This document shows positions 7,826 through 16,489 of a DNA stretch of 34,594 nucleotides, piece after piece (the first letter of the stretch is position 1; each line of letters opens with the position of its first letter). The notes beneath the pieces were generated by a model. The model saw only the letters and a list, made by a program, of their open reading frames with translations, was not told where the DNA came from and ran no database searches. Made by a program: the position numbers and the translations under genes. The DNA is from Teichococcus oryzae (GTDB lineage Bacteria; Pseudomonadota; Alphaproteobacteria; Acetobacterales; Acetobacteraceae), in the NCBI RefSeq assembly GCF_008386565.1, contig NZ_VUKA01000019.1, forward strand, positions 1-34,594, in the 5' to 3' direction.

Positions 7826-8997
7826 ACCGCTCTCTCCTTGCGCAGTGCGGCGATCTCCGCCTCGGAGAAGCCAAATTCAGCCAGAACGATATCGTTGTGC
7901 TCGCCACGATCCGGTGTGGGGTTCCTTGGGTTGGCGACGCCCGGCATCTGAATCGGCGTACGCACGAGGTTGATGTCGCCAAGCCGTGGATGCCGCACAG
8001 GAAAGGACAGGCCGAGATGCTGCACCTGCCGGTCGGCGAAGACCTGATCCATCGCATAGACCGGCCCGGTGGGAACCCCAGCCTTGTTCAAACGCTCAAT
8101 CCAGTTCACGGTGCTATCCGTCAGCAGCTTCGCCTGCAATACGGCATTGACCTTGGCGCGGTTGGCCGAGCGGGCGGCTTCCGTGGCCAGCTCCGGCGCG
8201 CCTGCCTCCTCGACGATGTCCAGCGTTTCCACGATCCGTCGCCACATCTCGTCGCCGCCGGCGGCAAGGTTCACCAGCCCGTCCGATGTGTGGAACAGGC
8301 CGGTGGGCACGGTGGTGGGATGATCGTTGCCGGTCTGCTGCGGCACCTCGCCCTTCATGGTCCAGCGCGTGGCCTGGAAATCCATCATGGCCACCATGGC
8401 CTCCAGCAGCGAGGTGTGCACCCAGCGACCGCGCCCGGTCCTTTCCCGCTCAACCAGCGCGGTGAGAATGCCGATCGCGCAGAACAGGCCCGCGGTGAGG
8501 TCGGCCACCGGGATGCCGACACGCACCGGCCCCTGGCCAGGCAGGCCGGTAACGGACATGAGCCCGCCCATGCCCTGCGCGATCTGATCGAAGCCCGGGC
8601 GCTCGGCGTATGGCCCGTCCTGGCCGAAGCCGGAAATGGAGCCGAGGATGATGCGCGGATTGATCGCGGCCAGGGCATCGTAGCCGATGCCCAGCCGGTC
8701 CTTCACATCCGGTCGGTAATTCTCCACCACCACATCGGCCTGAAGGACGAGGCGCCAGAAGGCTTCCAGCCCCTTCGGATGCTTCAGGTTCAGCGTGATG
8801 CCGCGCTTGTTCCGGTGGACATGCTGGAAGTCCGGCCCGTTGCGCGCGCCGCCCATGCCCTTGCCGGTGTCGACATCCTCCGGCGCCTCGATCTTGATGC
8901 AGTCCGCACCCCAATCGGCAAGCTGGCGCACGCAGGTGGGGCCGGAGCGGACCCGGGTGAGGTCCAGCACCTTGATATGGGAAAGAGGAAGGGACAT
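7822..8997 (-). CDS. Family III CoA-transferase (CaiB/BaiF type)
   Basis: This protein of 391 residues has the full length of family III CoA-transferases, which move CoA between acyl groups through an aspartyl-CoA anhydride. Visible landmarks are KVLDLTRVRSGP at the N-terminus, the ADCIKIEAPEDVDTG loop (31-45), VVENYRPDVKDRLG (90-103), the GGLMSVTG glycine loop (144-151) and D166 in GIPVADLTAG. D166 aligns with the catalytic aspartate of formyl-CoA transferase. The start codon overlaps the end of the hydantoinase A gene by one base (TGATG), and its own stop overlaps the crotonase start. It therefore probably activates the product of the HyuA/HyuB enzyme as a CoA thioester. The acyl substrate is not known. 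Confidence 0.92.
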   Translation of the reverse strand: MSLPLSHIKVLDLTRVRSGPTCVRQLADWGADCIKIEAPEDVDTGKGMGGARNGPDFQHVHRNKRGITLNLKHPKGLEAFWRLVLQADVVVENYRPDVKDRLGIGYDALAAINPRIILGSISGFGQDGPYAERPGFDQIAQGMGGLMSVTGLPGQGPVRVGIPVADLTAGLFCAIGILTALVERERTGRGRWVHTSLLEAMVAMMDFQATRWTMKGEVPQQTGNDHPTTVPTGLFHTSDGLVNLAAGGDEMWRRIVETLDIVEEAGAPELATEAARSANRAKVNAVLQAKLLTDSTVNWIERLNKAGVPTGPVYAMDQVFADRQVQHLGLSFPVRHPRLGDINLVRTPIQMPGVANPRNPTPDRGEHNDIVLAEFGFSEAEIAALRKERAV

Positions 8998-11102
8998 CAG
9001 GCGTGCTCGTGCTGTTCGGCGGCGCGGGCGGCCGGTTGGCCCAGGAGAATATCGATGTTGCCGCTGGCCTCCACCGTGGCGTGGGCCGCTGGCGGGATCA
9101 GCAGGGTGGACATCGCCTCCTCGATGATGGCGGGGCCGGCGATCTGCGTGCCCGCCGCAAGGCGGCGGCGGTCCAGCACCGGAGCCATGTGTTCCGACGC
9201 GCCGAAGCGGACGCGCCGGGTGCCGGTGCGCGGATCGCCGCTGGCTGTCCTGGGCACGGCAGGATCGAGCCTGTTTCCGGCCGCGCCGCCGGTCGCGGCA
9301 ACGCGGATGTTGATGATCTCGACCGCGCCCACCGCCGGGCGGCGGGAGAAGACCCTCTCATAGCCGGCAAGAAAGGCTTCGCGGATCGCCCCGCCGGTGC
9401 CTTCGCCATAGGGCCCGGCCGGCATCTCCGTGATCAGTTCGTAGCCCTGGCCGACAAAGCGCAGATCGGCCGCGCGGCGGATGGTGATGTCCGCGGCATC
9501 GCCGAGCGTAGCGGCGATAACGGCCCGCGCCTCCTGTTCCAGCCTGGCGTAGGCGCCCTCCAGCCAGGTCCAGTCCAGCCCTTCCAGCCGGCGGGCCACC
9601 GTGGCCACGCGGTCGACCCGGGCAGGCGCCAGCAGCAGGCCGAGGGCGGAGGCGACGCCCGCGCCCGGTGGGCAGATGACGCGCGAGATGCCGAGGCGGC
9701 GCGCGAGGTCGCAGCCATGCAGCGGCCCGCCGCCCCCGGTGACCAGCAGCGCGAAATCGCGTGGATCGTGGCCCTGCTCCGCCACATGCACGCGGGCGGC
9801 GGCGGCCATGGTCTCGTTGACCACGGCGTGGATGCCGCCGGCCACTGCCGGCAGACTGAGCCCCGCCTCCTCCGCCAACCGGCCCACGGCTCGCTCCGCC
9901 GCTTCGGTGCTCAACCTCATCGTGCCGCCGGCAAAGGTTTCGGCATCGAGGTAGCCGAGCAGCAGATTGCCGTCGGTGACCGTGGGTTCCGTGCCGCCGC
10001 GCGCATAGCAGGCCGGCCCCGGAACAGAGCTCGCGCTGCGCGGCCCGACCTTGAGCAGGCCCAGTGCGTCATGCGCGGCGATGGAGCCGCCGCCAGCGCC
10101 GATCTCAATCAGCTCAATGGTGGAGATGCTGAGCGGCAAGCCGCTGCCGGCGGTGAAGCGGCGCTCCCGCCCTGCCTCGAAGCGGTGCACGACGAGCGGC
10201 TCGCCATCATTGACCAAGGCAAGCTTGGCCGTGGTGCCGCCGAGATCGAAGGCCAGCAGGTCGCGGCAATCCGAGCGGCCGCCGAAGAAGGTGGCGGACA
10301 GCGCGCCCGCGGCGGGGCCGCTTTCGAGCAGCTGCACCGGCACGCGCTTCGCCTCGTCCACATGCGTGAGGCCACCATTCGACAGCATCATGAAGAGAGG
10401 TGCCGAAATGCCGAGCCTGGCGAGGTCGCCCGACAGGCGGTTCAGATACTTCTCCGCCAGCGGCTTGACGTAGGCGTTGGCAACAGTGGTGGAACTCCGG
10501 TCGAACTCGCGGATCTGCGGCGCGACCTCGCTGGAAAGGGACAGGATCAGTCCTGGATGGCGCTCCGCGATGAGCCGTGCCGCCTCCTGCTCATGCGCGG
10601 GATTGGCATAGGCGTGCAGGAAGCAGAGGGCGACCGATTCGACACCCTGCGCCACCAGCGCATCAGCGGCGGCGAGGACGGAGGCGGCATCCAGCGGGAT
10701 TTCCACCGTGCCATCCGGCGCCAGGCGCTCGCTCGCTTCCAACCGCAGCGCGCGGCGGACCAAAGGCTGTGGCAGGGGAAGGTGAAGGTCGTAGAGTTCG
10801 TATTTGCGCTCGTGCCCGATCTCCAGCGTATCGCGGAAACCGGCGGTGGTGATGAGGCCCGTGGCGGCGCCGCGTCGCTCGATCAGCGCATTGGTGAACA
10901 GCGTTGTCGCATGCACGACGCGGGTGACGCCGGAAACATCCGTGCCCTCGCGCGCGAAAAGATGCTGGATGCCGGCCACCACGCCGCTGGCCGGATCGGC
11001 GGGGGTGGTCAGTTCCTTATGGGCGGCAAAGCGGCCGGTTGTCTCGTCATAAAGAACAATGTCGGTGAAGGTGCCGCCAATATCGATGGCAAGGGCGCTC
11101 AT
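8997..11102 (-). CDS. Hydantoinase/oxoprolinase family protein, subunit A
   Basis: The protein has 701 residues, the size of HyuA-type subunits. It has two actin-like nucleotide-binding signatures: DIGGTFTDIVLYDE at 7-20 and FDLGGTTAKLALV at 285-297. Between them lie HATTLFTNALIERRG (64-78) and LLESGPAAGA (258-267), and a VTGGGGPLHG segment follows in the second half. The family includes ATP-dependent hydantoinases, 5-oxoprolinase, caprolactamase, and acetone and acetophenone carboxylases. All activate a carbonyl by phosphorylation and need a B subunit. The partner HyuB lies directly upstream with an ATGA overlap. The CoA-transferase follows. Which of the family reactions is performed cannot be decided from sequence alone. 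Confidence 0.93.
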   Translation of the reverse strand: MSALAIDIGGTFTDIVLYDETTGRFAAHKELTTPADPASGVVAGIQHLFAREGTDVSGVTRVVHATTLFTNALIERRGAATGLITTAGFRDTLEIGHERKYELYDLHLPLPQPLVRRALRLEASERLAPDGTVEIPLDAASVLAAADALVAQGVESVALCFLHAYANPAHEQEAARLIAERHPGLILSLSSEVAPQIREFDRSSTTVANAYVKPLAEKYLNRLSGDLARLGISAPLFMMLSNGGLTHVDEAKRVPVQLLESGPAAGALSATFFGGRSDCRDLLAFDLGGTTAKLALVNDGEPLVVHRFEAGRERRFTAGSGLPLSISTIELIEIGAGGGSIAAHDALGLLKVGPRSASSVPGPACYARGGTEPTVTDGNLLLGYLDAETFAGGTMRLSTEAAERAVGRLAEEAGLSLPAVAGGIHAVVNETMAAAARVHVAEQGHDPRDFALLVTGGGGPLHGCDLARRLGISRVICPPGAGVASALGLLLAPARVDRVATVARRLEGLDWTWLEGAYARLEQEARAVIAATLGDAADITIRRAADLRFVGQGYELITEMPAGPYGEGTGGAIREAFLAGYERVFSRRPAVGAVEIINIRVAATGGAAGNRLDPAVPRTASGDPRTGTRRVRFGASEHMAPVLDRRRLAAGTQIAGPAIIEEAMSTLLIPPAAHATVEASGNIDILLGQPAARAAEQHEHA

Positions 11103-12715
11103 GCGGAAGTCTCCGTCACCAATCCGTTCTCGCGGTCCTGCCGCGCGAGGAGGGGATCACGTTGGTCGGGTGCGCCAAAGCCACCGCCACCCGGGGTGCG
11201 CAATTCGACGGTGCTGCCAGGATTGAGGATGTGCTGGCGCTTCGGATCCACGGGGACCCCATCGATCAGCACGGCGCCGGGCGTTCCCGCCCCTCCGCCG
11301 GCAAGGCCGGGCGCCGCCGCCTCGGGCTTGGTGCGCTCGGCCATGAAGGTCACGGCGACCGGCGTTTCGGAACGACTTTCGAAAGCCCATTCCTGGCCGG
11401 TGCCGCCCCGATGCCGGCCCGTTCCGCCGGTATCCTGACGCAGCCGCCGGTGGCGGATGCGGAACGGATTGCCCTGCTCGATCATCTCAACCGGGGCGGC
11501 CGAAACGTTGGAGGGCCAGGAAAGGACGTTGGCGCCGTCATGCTCGGCACCGGCACCATAACCGCCATTCATGAAGAACTGGTTCGCGATCGGTGAGCCG
11601 TCCGGCCGCGTGCCGGCGAAGTTGAGGCTCCAGAGCGGAGAGCCGACGCCGGCGATCACTCGTTCCGGGATAGCGGCGGACAGCGCCTGCAGGATCATCG
11701 GCGGAATGAAGTGGCCGGTGAGCGCGCGGTTGGCGCCGGCGGCGGGCGGTGTCGAGTTGAGGATGCAGCCCAGCGGCGCGGAGATGGTGATGGGGCGGAA
11801 CGCGCCTTCATTGTTCGGCACCTCCGGGCAGAGCGCCGCCTTCACGGCAAAGGCGGTGTAAGCCAGGGTGTAGGCCAGGCAAACATTGATGCCGCGCGGC
11901 ACCTGTGGATCGGTGCCCGCATAATCGGCATGGATGCCGTCATCCTTCTTGTGCAGGGCGAGCTTCAGGCGGATGGGCTGCTCCAATCCGTCCGTCACGA
12001 CCTCGGCGTGGTAGGTGCCATCGGGCACGGCGCGGATGGCGGCGCGGGTCGCACGCTCCGAGCGCGCATGGATCTCGTCAGCCAGCGCCTCCAGGCTATC
12101 CAGCCCATGCTCGCCGAGAAGCGTGCACAGGCGTCGCTCCATCAGGTCCAGCGCGGTGAACTGGGCATAAAGGTCGCCCAGCGTCTGGTCGGGAACGCGG
12201 GTGTTCTTTCGAAAGAAGCGGAGAAAGGTGTCGTCCATCCGGCCGGCGCGCATCACCTTCATGATCGGGATCTGCAGGCCTTCCTCATAGACCTCCCGCG
12301 ACTCCGCCGTGCGGATGCGGCCGCCAATATCCGGCGCGTGCGCGACGGATCCGGCGAAAGCAACCAGCCTGCCGTTCAGGAAGATGGGCTTGGCAACGGT
12401 GATGTCGGGCAAATGCCCGGTGCCCATCCAGATATCGTTGGTGATGAGGATGTCGCCCTCGTCCAGTTCCTCCGGCGGGAACTCGGCCAGGAAATGCCCG
12501 ATGGTGCGCGGCACGGTGCACAGGAAGGATGGCACGCCATCGGTCGCCTGAACCAGGGAATGGCCGCGCGCATCGGTCAGCACGCAGGCGAAATCATGCG
12601 ACTCCCGGACGATGGTGGAGAAGGACGTCCGCAGCAGCGCCGCGCCGGCCTCGTCCACGATCGAGACAAGCCGCGTCCAGAGCAGTTCAAGCGTGACGGA
12701 ATCGAAGGTCTTCAT
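11099..12715 (-). CDS. Hydantoinase/oxoprolinase family protein, subunit B
   Basis: With the start at MKTFDSVTLELLWTRLV (ATG complement 12713-12715) the protein has 538 residues. An in-frame start 105 bases upstream would overlap the preceding tctC and adds a non-homologous Arg/Ser-rich leader. HyuB hallmarks are ESHDFACVLTDARG, the metal-site region LITNDIWMGTGHLPDI, SVAHAPDIGGR, and the C-terminal NPGSTVELRTPGGGGFG loop. It forms the heteromeric ATP-dependent amidase or carboxylase with the HyuA product encoded immediately downstream (4-base ATGA overlap). The tctC gene ends 10 bases before it. The tight packing says it is part of the same transcript. Confidence 0.92.
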   Translation of the reverse strand: MKTFDSVTLELLWTRLVSIVDEAGAALLRTSFSTIVRESHDFACVLTDARGHSLVQATDGVPSFLCTVPRTIGHFLAEFPPEELDEGDILITNDIWMGTGHLPDITVAKPIFLNGRLVAFAGSVAHAPDIGGRIRTAESREVYEEGLQIPIMKVMRAGRMDDTFLRFFRKNTRVPDQTLGDLYAQFTALDLMERRLCTLLGEHGLDSLEALADEIHARSERATRAAIRAVPDGTYHAEVVTDGLEQPIRLKLALHKKDDGIHADYAGTDPQVPRGINVCLAYTLAYTAFAVKAALCPEVPNNEGAFRPITISAPLGCILNSTPPAAGANRALTGHFIPPMILQALSAAIPERVIAGVGSPLWSLNFAGTRPDGSPIANQFFMNGGYGAGAEHDGANVLSWPSNVSAAPVEMIEQGNPFRIRHRRLRQDTGGTGRHRGGTGQEWAFESRSETPVAVTFMAERTKPEAAAPGLAGGGAGTPGAVLIDGVPVDPKRQHILNPGSTVELRTPGGGGFGAPDQRDPLLARQDRENGLVTETSA

Positions 12716-12725
12716 GATCGGGCTT

Positions 12726-13691
12726 TCAATCGAGGCGGATCTTCGCGGCCTGGATGACGCGGTTCCACTTCTCCGTTTCAGACGCAAAGAAGCTCCGTGA
12801 CGCGGCGACGCTGCCGCCAACCGCGGTGATGCCGAGCTTGTCCAATCTTGCCCGCGTGACAGGGCTGGCGAGCACGGTCCGGGTATCGGCGTTCAGTTGT
12901 TCCAGCAGGGGCTCTGGCACCGTCGCCGGGGCGGACAGGGCTAGCCAAGCGGTCGCGACATAGCCTGGCACCCCGGCCTCCTCGACCGTCGGCACATCCG
13001 GCAGCGCGGGGGAGCGGGTCGCGGAGGTTACGGCGAGGGGGCGGAGCGAGCCGGCTGCCACGAGAGGTGGGATGGTCGGCAGGTTCTCGAACATCGCGTC
13101 GATATTGCCGGCCACCAGATCGTTCAGCGCCGGCGCGCTGCCGCGATAGGGAACGTGCGACATCTGGATGCCGGCGGTCAGCATGAAAAGCTCGCCCGCC
13201 AGATGCGTGGAGCTGCCGGCGCCGGCTGAGCCGAAGGTGAGCTGGCCTGGCCGCTGCCGTGCCAACGCGACCAAGTCCTGCAGATTCCGCGCCTCCAGCC
13301 CCGGCCTGACGACGATGACGTTTGGCAGATCGCCCAGCACCGTGACGGGCGCCAGCTCCTTCGCCGGATCGTAGGTAAGACGCGGGTAGATTGCGCTGGC
13401 GCCATGGATTCCCAACGTGCCGAGCAGCAGCGTATAGCCATCCCCCGCCGAGCGGGCGACAGCCTCCGCGCCGATATTGCCGCCGGCGCCGGGGCGGTTC
13501 TCCACCACCACGGGCTGGCGCCACAACGTGCCCAACCCGTCCGCAACCAGTCGGGCCAGCACGTCCGCAGCGCCTCCGGGCGCGAGTGGAACGACGATGC
13601 GCACAGGCTTGTTCGGAAAGGCAGGCGCCTGTGCGAAGGCCGGAGTCGAGAGGGTGGCCGCCGTGGCGGCCAAAAACGTTCTGCGCAGCAT
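12726..13691 (-). CDS. Bug/TctC-family solute-binding protein of the Hyu operon
   Basis: The protein has 321 residues with a clear Sec signal (residues 1-21, MLRRTFLAATAATLSTPAFA). The Bug hallmark FPNKPVRIVVPLAPGGAADV follows, with VVENRPGAGGNIGAE and GDGYTLLLGTLG. It lies 45 bases after the GntR regulator stop and 10 bases before hyuB, so it is embedded in the operon and probably binds the substrate of the pathway in the periplasm. As with the other two Bug proteins in the window, no membrane components are present. Confidence 0.94.
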   Translation of the reverse strand: MLRRTFLAATAATLSTPAFAQAPAFPNKPVRIVVPLAPGGAADVLARLVADGLGTLWRQPVVVENRPGAGGNIGAEAVARSAGDGYTLLLGTLGIHGASAIYPRLTYDPAKELAPVTVLGDLPNVIVVRPGLEARNLQDLVALARQRPGQLTFGSAGAGSSTHLAGELFMLTAGIQMSHVPYRGSAPALNDLVAGNIDAMFENLPTIPPLVAAGSLRPLAVTSATRSPALPDVPTVEEAGVPGYVATAWLALSAPATVPEPLLEQLNADTRTVLASPVTRARLDKLGITAVGGSVAASRSFFASETEKWNRVIQAAKIRLD

Positions 13692-13736
13692 GGCTTGTCC
13701 TTGTTCTGGCTCAGCCGCGTGTTCTGGCGATGTTCC

Positions 13737-14441
13737 CTAGTTCTTCATGATCAAGGCGGTAGACAGCACCTCGACATAAAGACTTCGCCCTGCGGCGATA
13801 TGCCGCCGCATGGCAGTTTCCGCGGCCTGCGCTCTCCCCGCCTCGATGGCGGAGAGAATTTCCTCATGTTCCTCGGCGATGCGTTCATGCCGTTCCGGCA
13901 CACCGCGTGCGAGGTAGCGATAGCGTTCGAAGCCGAGCAGGATCTGCTCATGGCAGGTGGCGGCGGACTTATTGCCGCTGAGGCGCCGCAGCTCCTCATG
14001 AAAGTCATGCCCGATGGAAAGCATCAGCTCGGCATCGCCAAGGGGCAGGATGCGCATGTGGCGGGCATGAATGTCGCGGAGCCTGTCTGGCCGGGCTTGG
14101 CCGCGGCTGACATTATCCGCCGCTGAGGCCGCCAAAAGACCCTCCAGCACCTCGCGCGTTGCCGAAAGCTCGTGCATCTCTTCCATTGTGAGCGGTGGCA
14201 CCCGCAGGCCACGCGGCTCGCGCTTGAAAAGCCTCAACCCTTCCAGCCGCCGCACCGCATCCCGCAAGGGGGTGCGGCTGACCTGATACCGGGCGGCAAG
14301 TCGCTCCTCCGTCTCGATCGCTCCGGCGGGCAGGTCGCCGCTGATGATCGCGCCCAAGATCTGGCGGAACACGCCCTCAGCGGCTGTCATGCCGGCCGGG
14401 GATTGTTGCAGCTGATGGTTTGGGAGAGCTGTCCACTTCAT
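13737..14441 (-). CDS. GntR-family transcriptional regulator with FCD domain
   Basis: Starting at MKWTALPNHQ (ATG complement 14439-14441) the protein has 234 residues, normal for the FadR/FCD branch. A start at 14390 (MTAAEGVF) is also possible. The winged helix-turn-helix occupies about 18-84, with the recognition helix around VSRTPLRDAVRRL (54-66). The all-helical FCD effector domain spans about 90-230. It keeps the probable metal/ligand histidines H148 (GHDFHEEL), H192 (EEHEEI) and H214 (MRRHIAAG), as in FCD proteins that bind small carboxylates through a metal ion. It heads the operon with tctC, hyuB, hyuA, CoA-transferase and crotonase genes. A 12-bp palindrome 14 bases upstream of its start suggests autoregulation, with the pathway acid as the likely inducer. 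Confidence 0.92.
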   Translation of the reverse strand: MKWTALPNHQLQQSPAGMTAAEGVFRQILGAIISGDLPAGAIETEERLAARYQVSRTPLRDAVRRLEGLRLFKREPRGLRVPPLTMEEMHELSATREVLEGLLAASAADNVSRGQARPDRLRDIHARHMRILPLGDAELMLSIGHDFHEELRRLSGNKSAATCHEQILLGFERYRYLARGVPERHERIAEEHEEILSAIEAGRAQAAETAMRRHIAAGRSLYVEVLSTALIMKN

Positions 14442-14454
14442 GGCATCATGAATG

Positions 14455-14466
14455 CATGTATACATG
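14455..14466. promoter_or_regulatory. Perfect 12-bp palindrome, candidate GntR operator
   Basis: CATGTATACATG is a perfect palindrome centred on GTATAC, 14 bases upstream of the preferred gntR start. GntR-family operators commonly contain a GT...AC core with short spacing, which this matches. Its place at the head of the six-gene operon suggests that the FCD regulator represses its own transcript here. Assignment to this regulator is an inference. Confidence 0.6.
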
Positions 14467-14550
14467 GATACTGCAAGGGGGTTGGAGGAGAGGCAGGTTG
14501 ATCGGGGCGAGGGTGCCTCGTCTGACACCCTAATCAGCATATTGATCTAG

Positions 14551-15170
14551 ATGTCCTCTTCTGACTCGCTCCGCTGTTTCCGGAGAGAAGGTCGCATGCG
14601 CGGATCGGAATGGCTGAGCCAGGAGGCCTGGGCGGTGATCGAGCCGCATCTGCCAAAGACTCGTCCCGGCGCGCCTTGCATAGGCGATCGCCGGGTCATC
14701 AGCGGCATTCTGCATGTGCTCCGCTCCGGTTGCCGCTGGAGCGACTGCCCGCCCGAGCATGGCCCGCCCACGACCCTCTACAATCGCTCCAACCGCTGGA
14801 ACGCGCAGGGTGTCTGGAACCGGCTCTTCGCGCGGCGGGCCGCGGCCGGGAACATCCCCGGCGAGATCTCCATCGGCAGCACTCATGTCAAAGCCCGCCG
14901 ATCTGCGGCAGGCGCTAAAAAGGGGGCGGCACGGCGCAGGCGATCGGCCGCTCACGTGGCGGACGGACCAGCAAGATCCACGCTCTGGCCAACGCTCAAG
15001 GCCGACCGGTTGCCTTCATCCTGACACCAGGCAACGTCGCCGACCTCAGCGTTGCCGCAACGTCATCGAGCGCATGTTCTGCCGCATGTGAAGGACTGGT
15101 GTAGCTGCCGTTGTGTTGCCTCAGCCCAAGCTAGAGAACCGGCACAACTTACTGGCTGCGCCTCGGGCGG
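14551..15170 (+). mobile_element. Decayed IS5-family transposase remnant
   Basis: From MRGSEWLSQEAWAVIEPHLP (ATG at 14596) the frame reads as the N-terminal half of an IS5-family (IS427-like) transposase, including VISGILHVLRSGCRWSDCPP. The expected catalytic motif DSTHVKA reads GSTHVKA, so the first DDE aspartate is lost. At the A5G5 run near 14920 the coding frame shifts by -1 into TAQAIGRSRGGRTSKIHALA and VAFILTPGNVADLSVA. It then jumps directly to RNVIERMFCR near 15060. A block of roughly 40-60 codons with the second aspartate is deleted. A degraded C-terminus (KLENRHNLLAA) can be followed to about 15170. Clear terminal inverted repeats were not found. From 15170 to 15382 only a short hairpin (CGATCCG-CAC-CGGATCG, 15200-15216) stands out. 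Confidence 0.85.
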
Positions 15171-15382
15171 CGGTCGGACCGCACGCATTCCTTCCAGCGC
15201 GATCCGCACCGGATCGTATTCACCCGACCGGCAAGGCCACCGGCGCTGAAACCAGGTTGAATGTCCGTTCCGTCGCCTCACGGCCTCCCTCAGAAGCAAA
15301 CGCCGATCCCTGCCCAGTGCTTGGCATTGCAACCGCATCCACACTGAAGAATTACGGGAGCTTAGCAGACCGGCCATCGTAG

Positions 15383-16489
15383 ATGCTTGAACGACCTTTC
15401 TTTCGCCATCCCGAGATGCTTGCTTCCGCCCAGCGTGTCGCATCGTTCGCTCGACTGCGGGCGCAGAAGCTTGATCGGGACGGCGCTTTCCCGGAGGACG
15501 AGATCACGGCCCTCGCTGAGGAGGGCCTTCTGGCCGCGCCCTTGCCGCCGAAGCTAGGAGGAGGCGGGTTGGGCCAGGATGCCGGCAGTGCTGCGCTGCT
15601 GGCGCAGGTCCTGATGCAGATCGGTGCGGGTAGCCTGCCATTGGGTCGGATCTATGAGGGCCATGTCAACGCGCTGGGATTGGTGCTGGCATATGGCGGG
15701 CCGGAGCAGCAACGGCGGGCGGCGGCGGATGCCCTGGCAGGCCGATTGTTCGGCGTATGGAACACGGATGACCGGCAGCGGCCCCTGTGCATGGAAGGCG
15801 GGGTGCTGCGCGGCCGCAAGATCCTGGCCTCAGGCGCTGGCTGGGTGGGCCGGGCCTTGGTCACGGCTGCGACGCCAGACGGGCCGCTGATGCTGCTTCT
15901 GCCGCTGTCGCGTGGCGAGCGCGCCGATCTTTCGGGCTGGACCGCGCAAGGCATGCGCGCCTCGGCCACAGGCGCGGTGGATTTCGAGGGAATGCGAGTT
16001 CCGTCCTCCGCGTTGATCGGCGAGGCCGGAGACTATCAGCGCCAGCCGGTCTTCTCCGGTGGCGCCTGGCGCTTCCTCGCCGTGCAGACGGGCGGCGCCG
16101 CGGAGTTGCTTTCCTTGATGTGCCGGCACCTGCGCGAACTCGGCCGCGACAGCGATCCGCATCAGCGCGTCCGGGCCGGTGAATCAGCGGCAGCACTGGA
16201 AACCGCAACGCTGTGGGTGGAGCGAGCGGCGCGGCACATGGCGCAGGATGCCCTGCCGCCCGAGGCCAAGGTTGCCTATGTCAACCTGGCACGCGGCGTG
16301 GTGGAGCGGGCGGCGCTGGAAATCCTGACCCATGCCCAGAGATCGGTCGGCCTGATGGGCTTTATGCGGCCCCATCCGATGGAGCGCGTGGCGCGCGATC
16401 TGGCAACCTATCTGCGCCAGCCCGCACCCGACCTGGCGTTGCAGATGGGCGGCGCCTTTGTCTTGGAGCAGGAAGGCGGGCCCTGGTGA
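15383..16489 (+). CDS. Acyl-CoA dehydrogenase-like protein
   Basis: This 368-residue protein has the three-part layout of acyl-CoA dehydrogenases. It has an N-terminal helical domain (ALAEEGLLAAPLPPKLGGGG at about 46-65), a middle beta domain ending in GAVDFEGMRVPSSALIG, and a C-terminal helical domain with AQRSVGLMGFMRPHPMERVARDL. These FAD enzymes oxidise acyl-CoA thioesters at the alpha-beta bond, but the catalytic base cannot be placed with confidence here. The ribosome-binding site before the ATG is weak, so a start at MLASAQRV (15419) is possible. The PIG-L gene begins inside its stop codon (GTGA overlap). Being the first gene of a deacetylase/methyltransferase/glycosyltransferase cluster, it may act on an acyl chain of a glycoconjugate rather than in ordinary beta-oxidation. 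Confidence 0.82.
   Translation: MLERPFFRHPEMLASAQRVASFARLRAQKLDRDGAFPEDEITALAEEGLLAAPLPPKLGGGGLGQDAGSAALLAQVLMQIGAGSLPLGRIYEGHVNALGLVLAYGGPEQQRRAAADALAGRLFGVWNTDDRQRPLCMEGGVLRGRKILASGAGWVGRALVTAATPDGPLMLLLPLSRGERADLSGWTAQGMRASATGAVDFEGMRVPSSALIGEAGDYQRQPVFSGGAWRFLAVQTGGAAELLSLMCRHLRELGRDSDPHQRVRAGESAAALETATLWVERAARHMAQDALPPEAKVAYVNLARGVVERAALEILTHAQRSVGLMGFMRPHPMERVARDLATYLRQPAPDLALQMGGAFVLEQEGGPW

Noticed and set aside
9003-11438. Very long open frame on the plus strand opposite hyuA
   Set aside because: It is antisense to a well-conserved HyuA, its protein is Arg/Gly/Gln-rich without any family pattern, and such mirror frames are expected in GC-rich DNA.
12716-12820. N-terminal extension of HyuB
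   Set aside because: Arg/Ser-rich leader overlapping the upstream tctC. Family alignment begins at MKTFDS.
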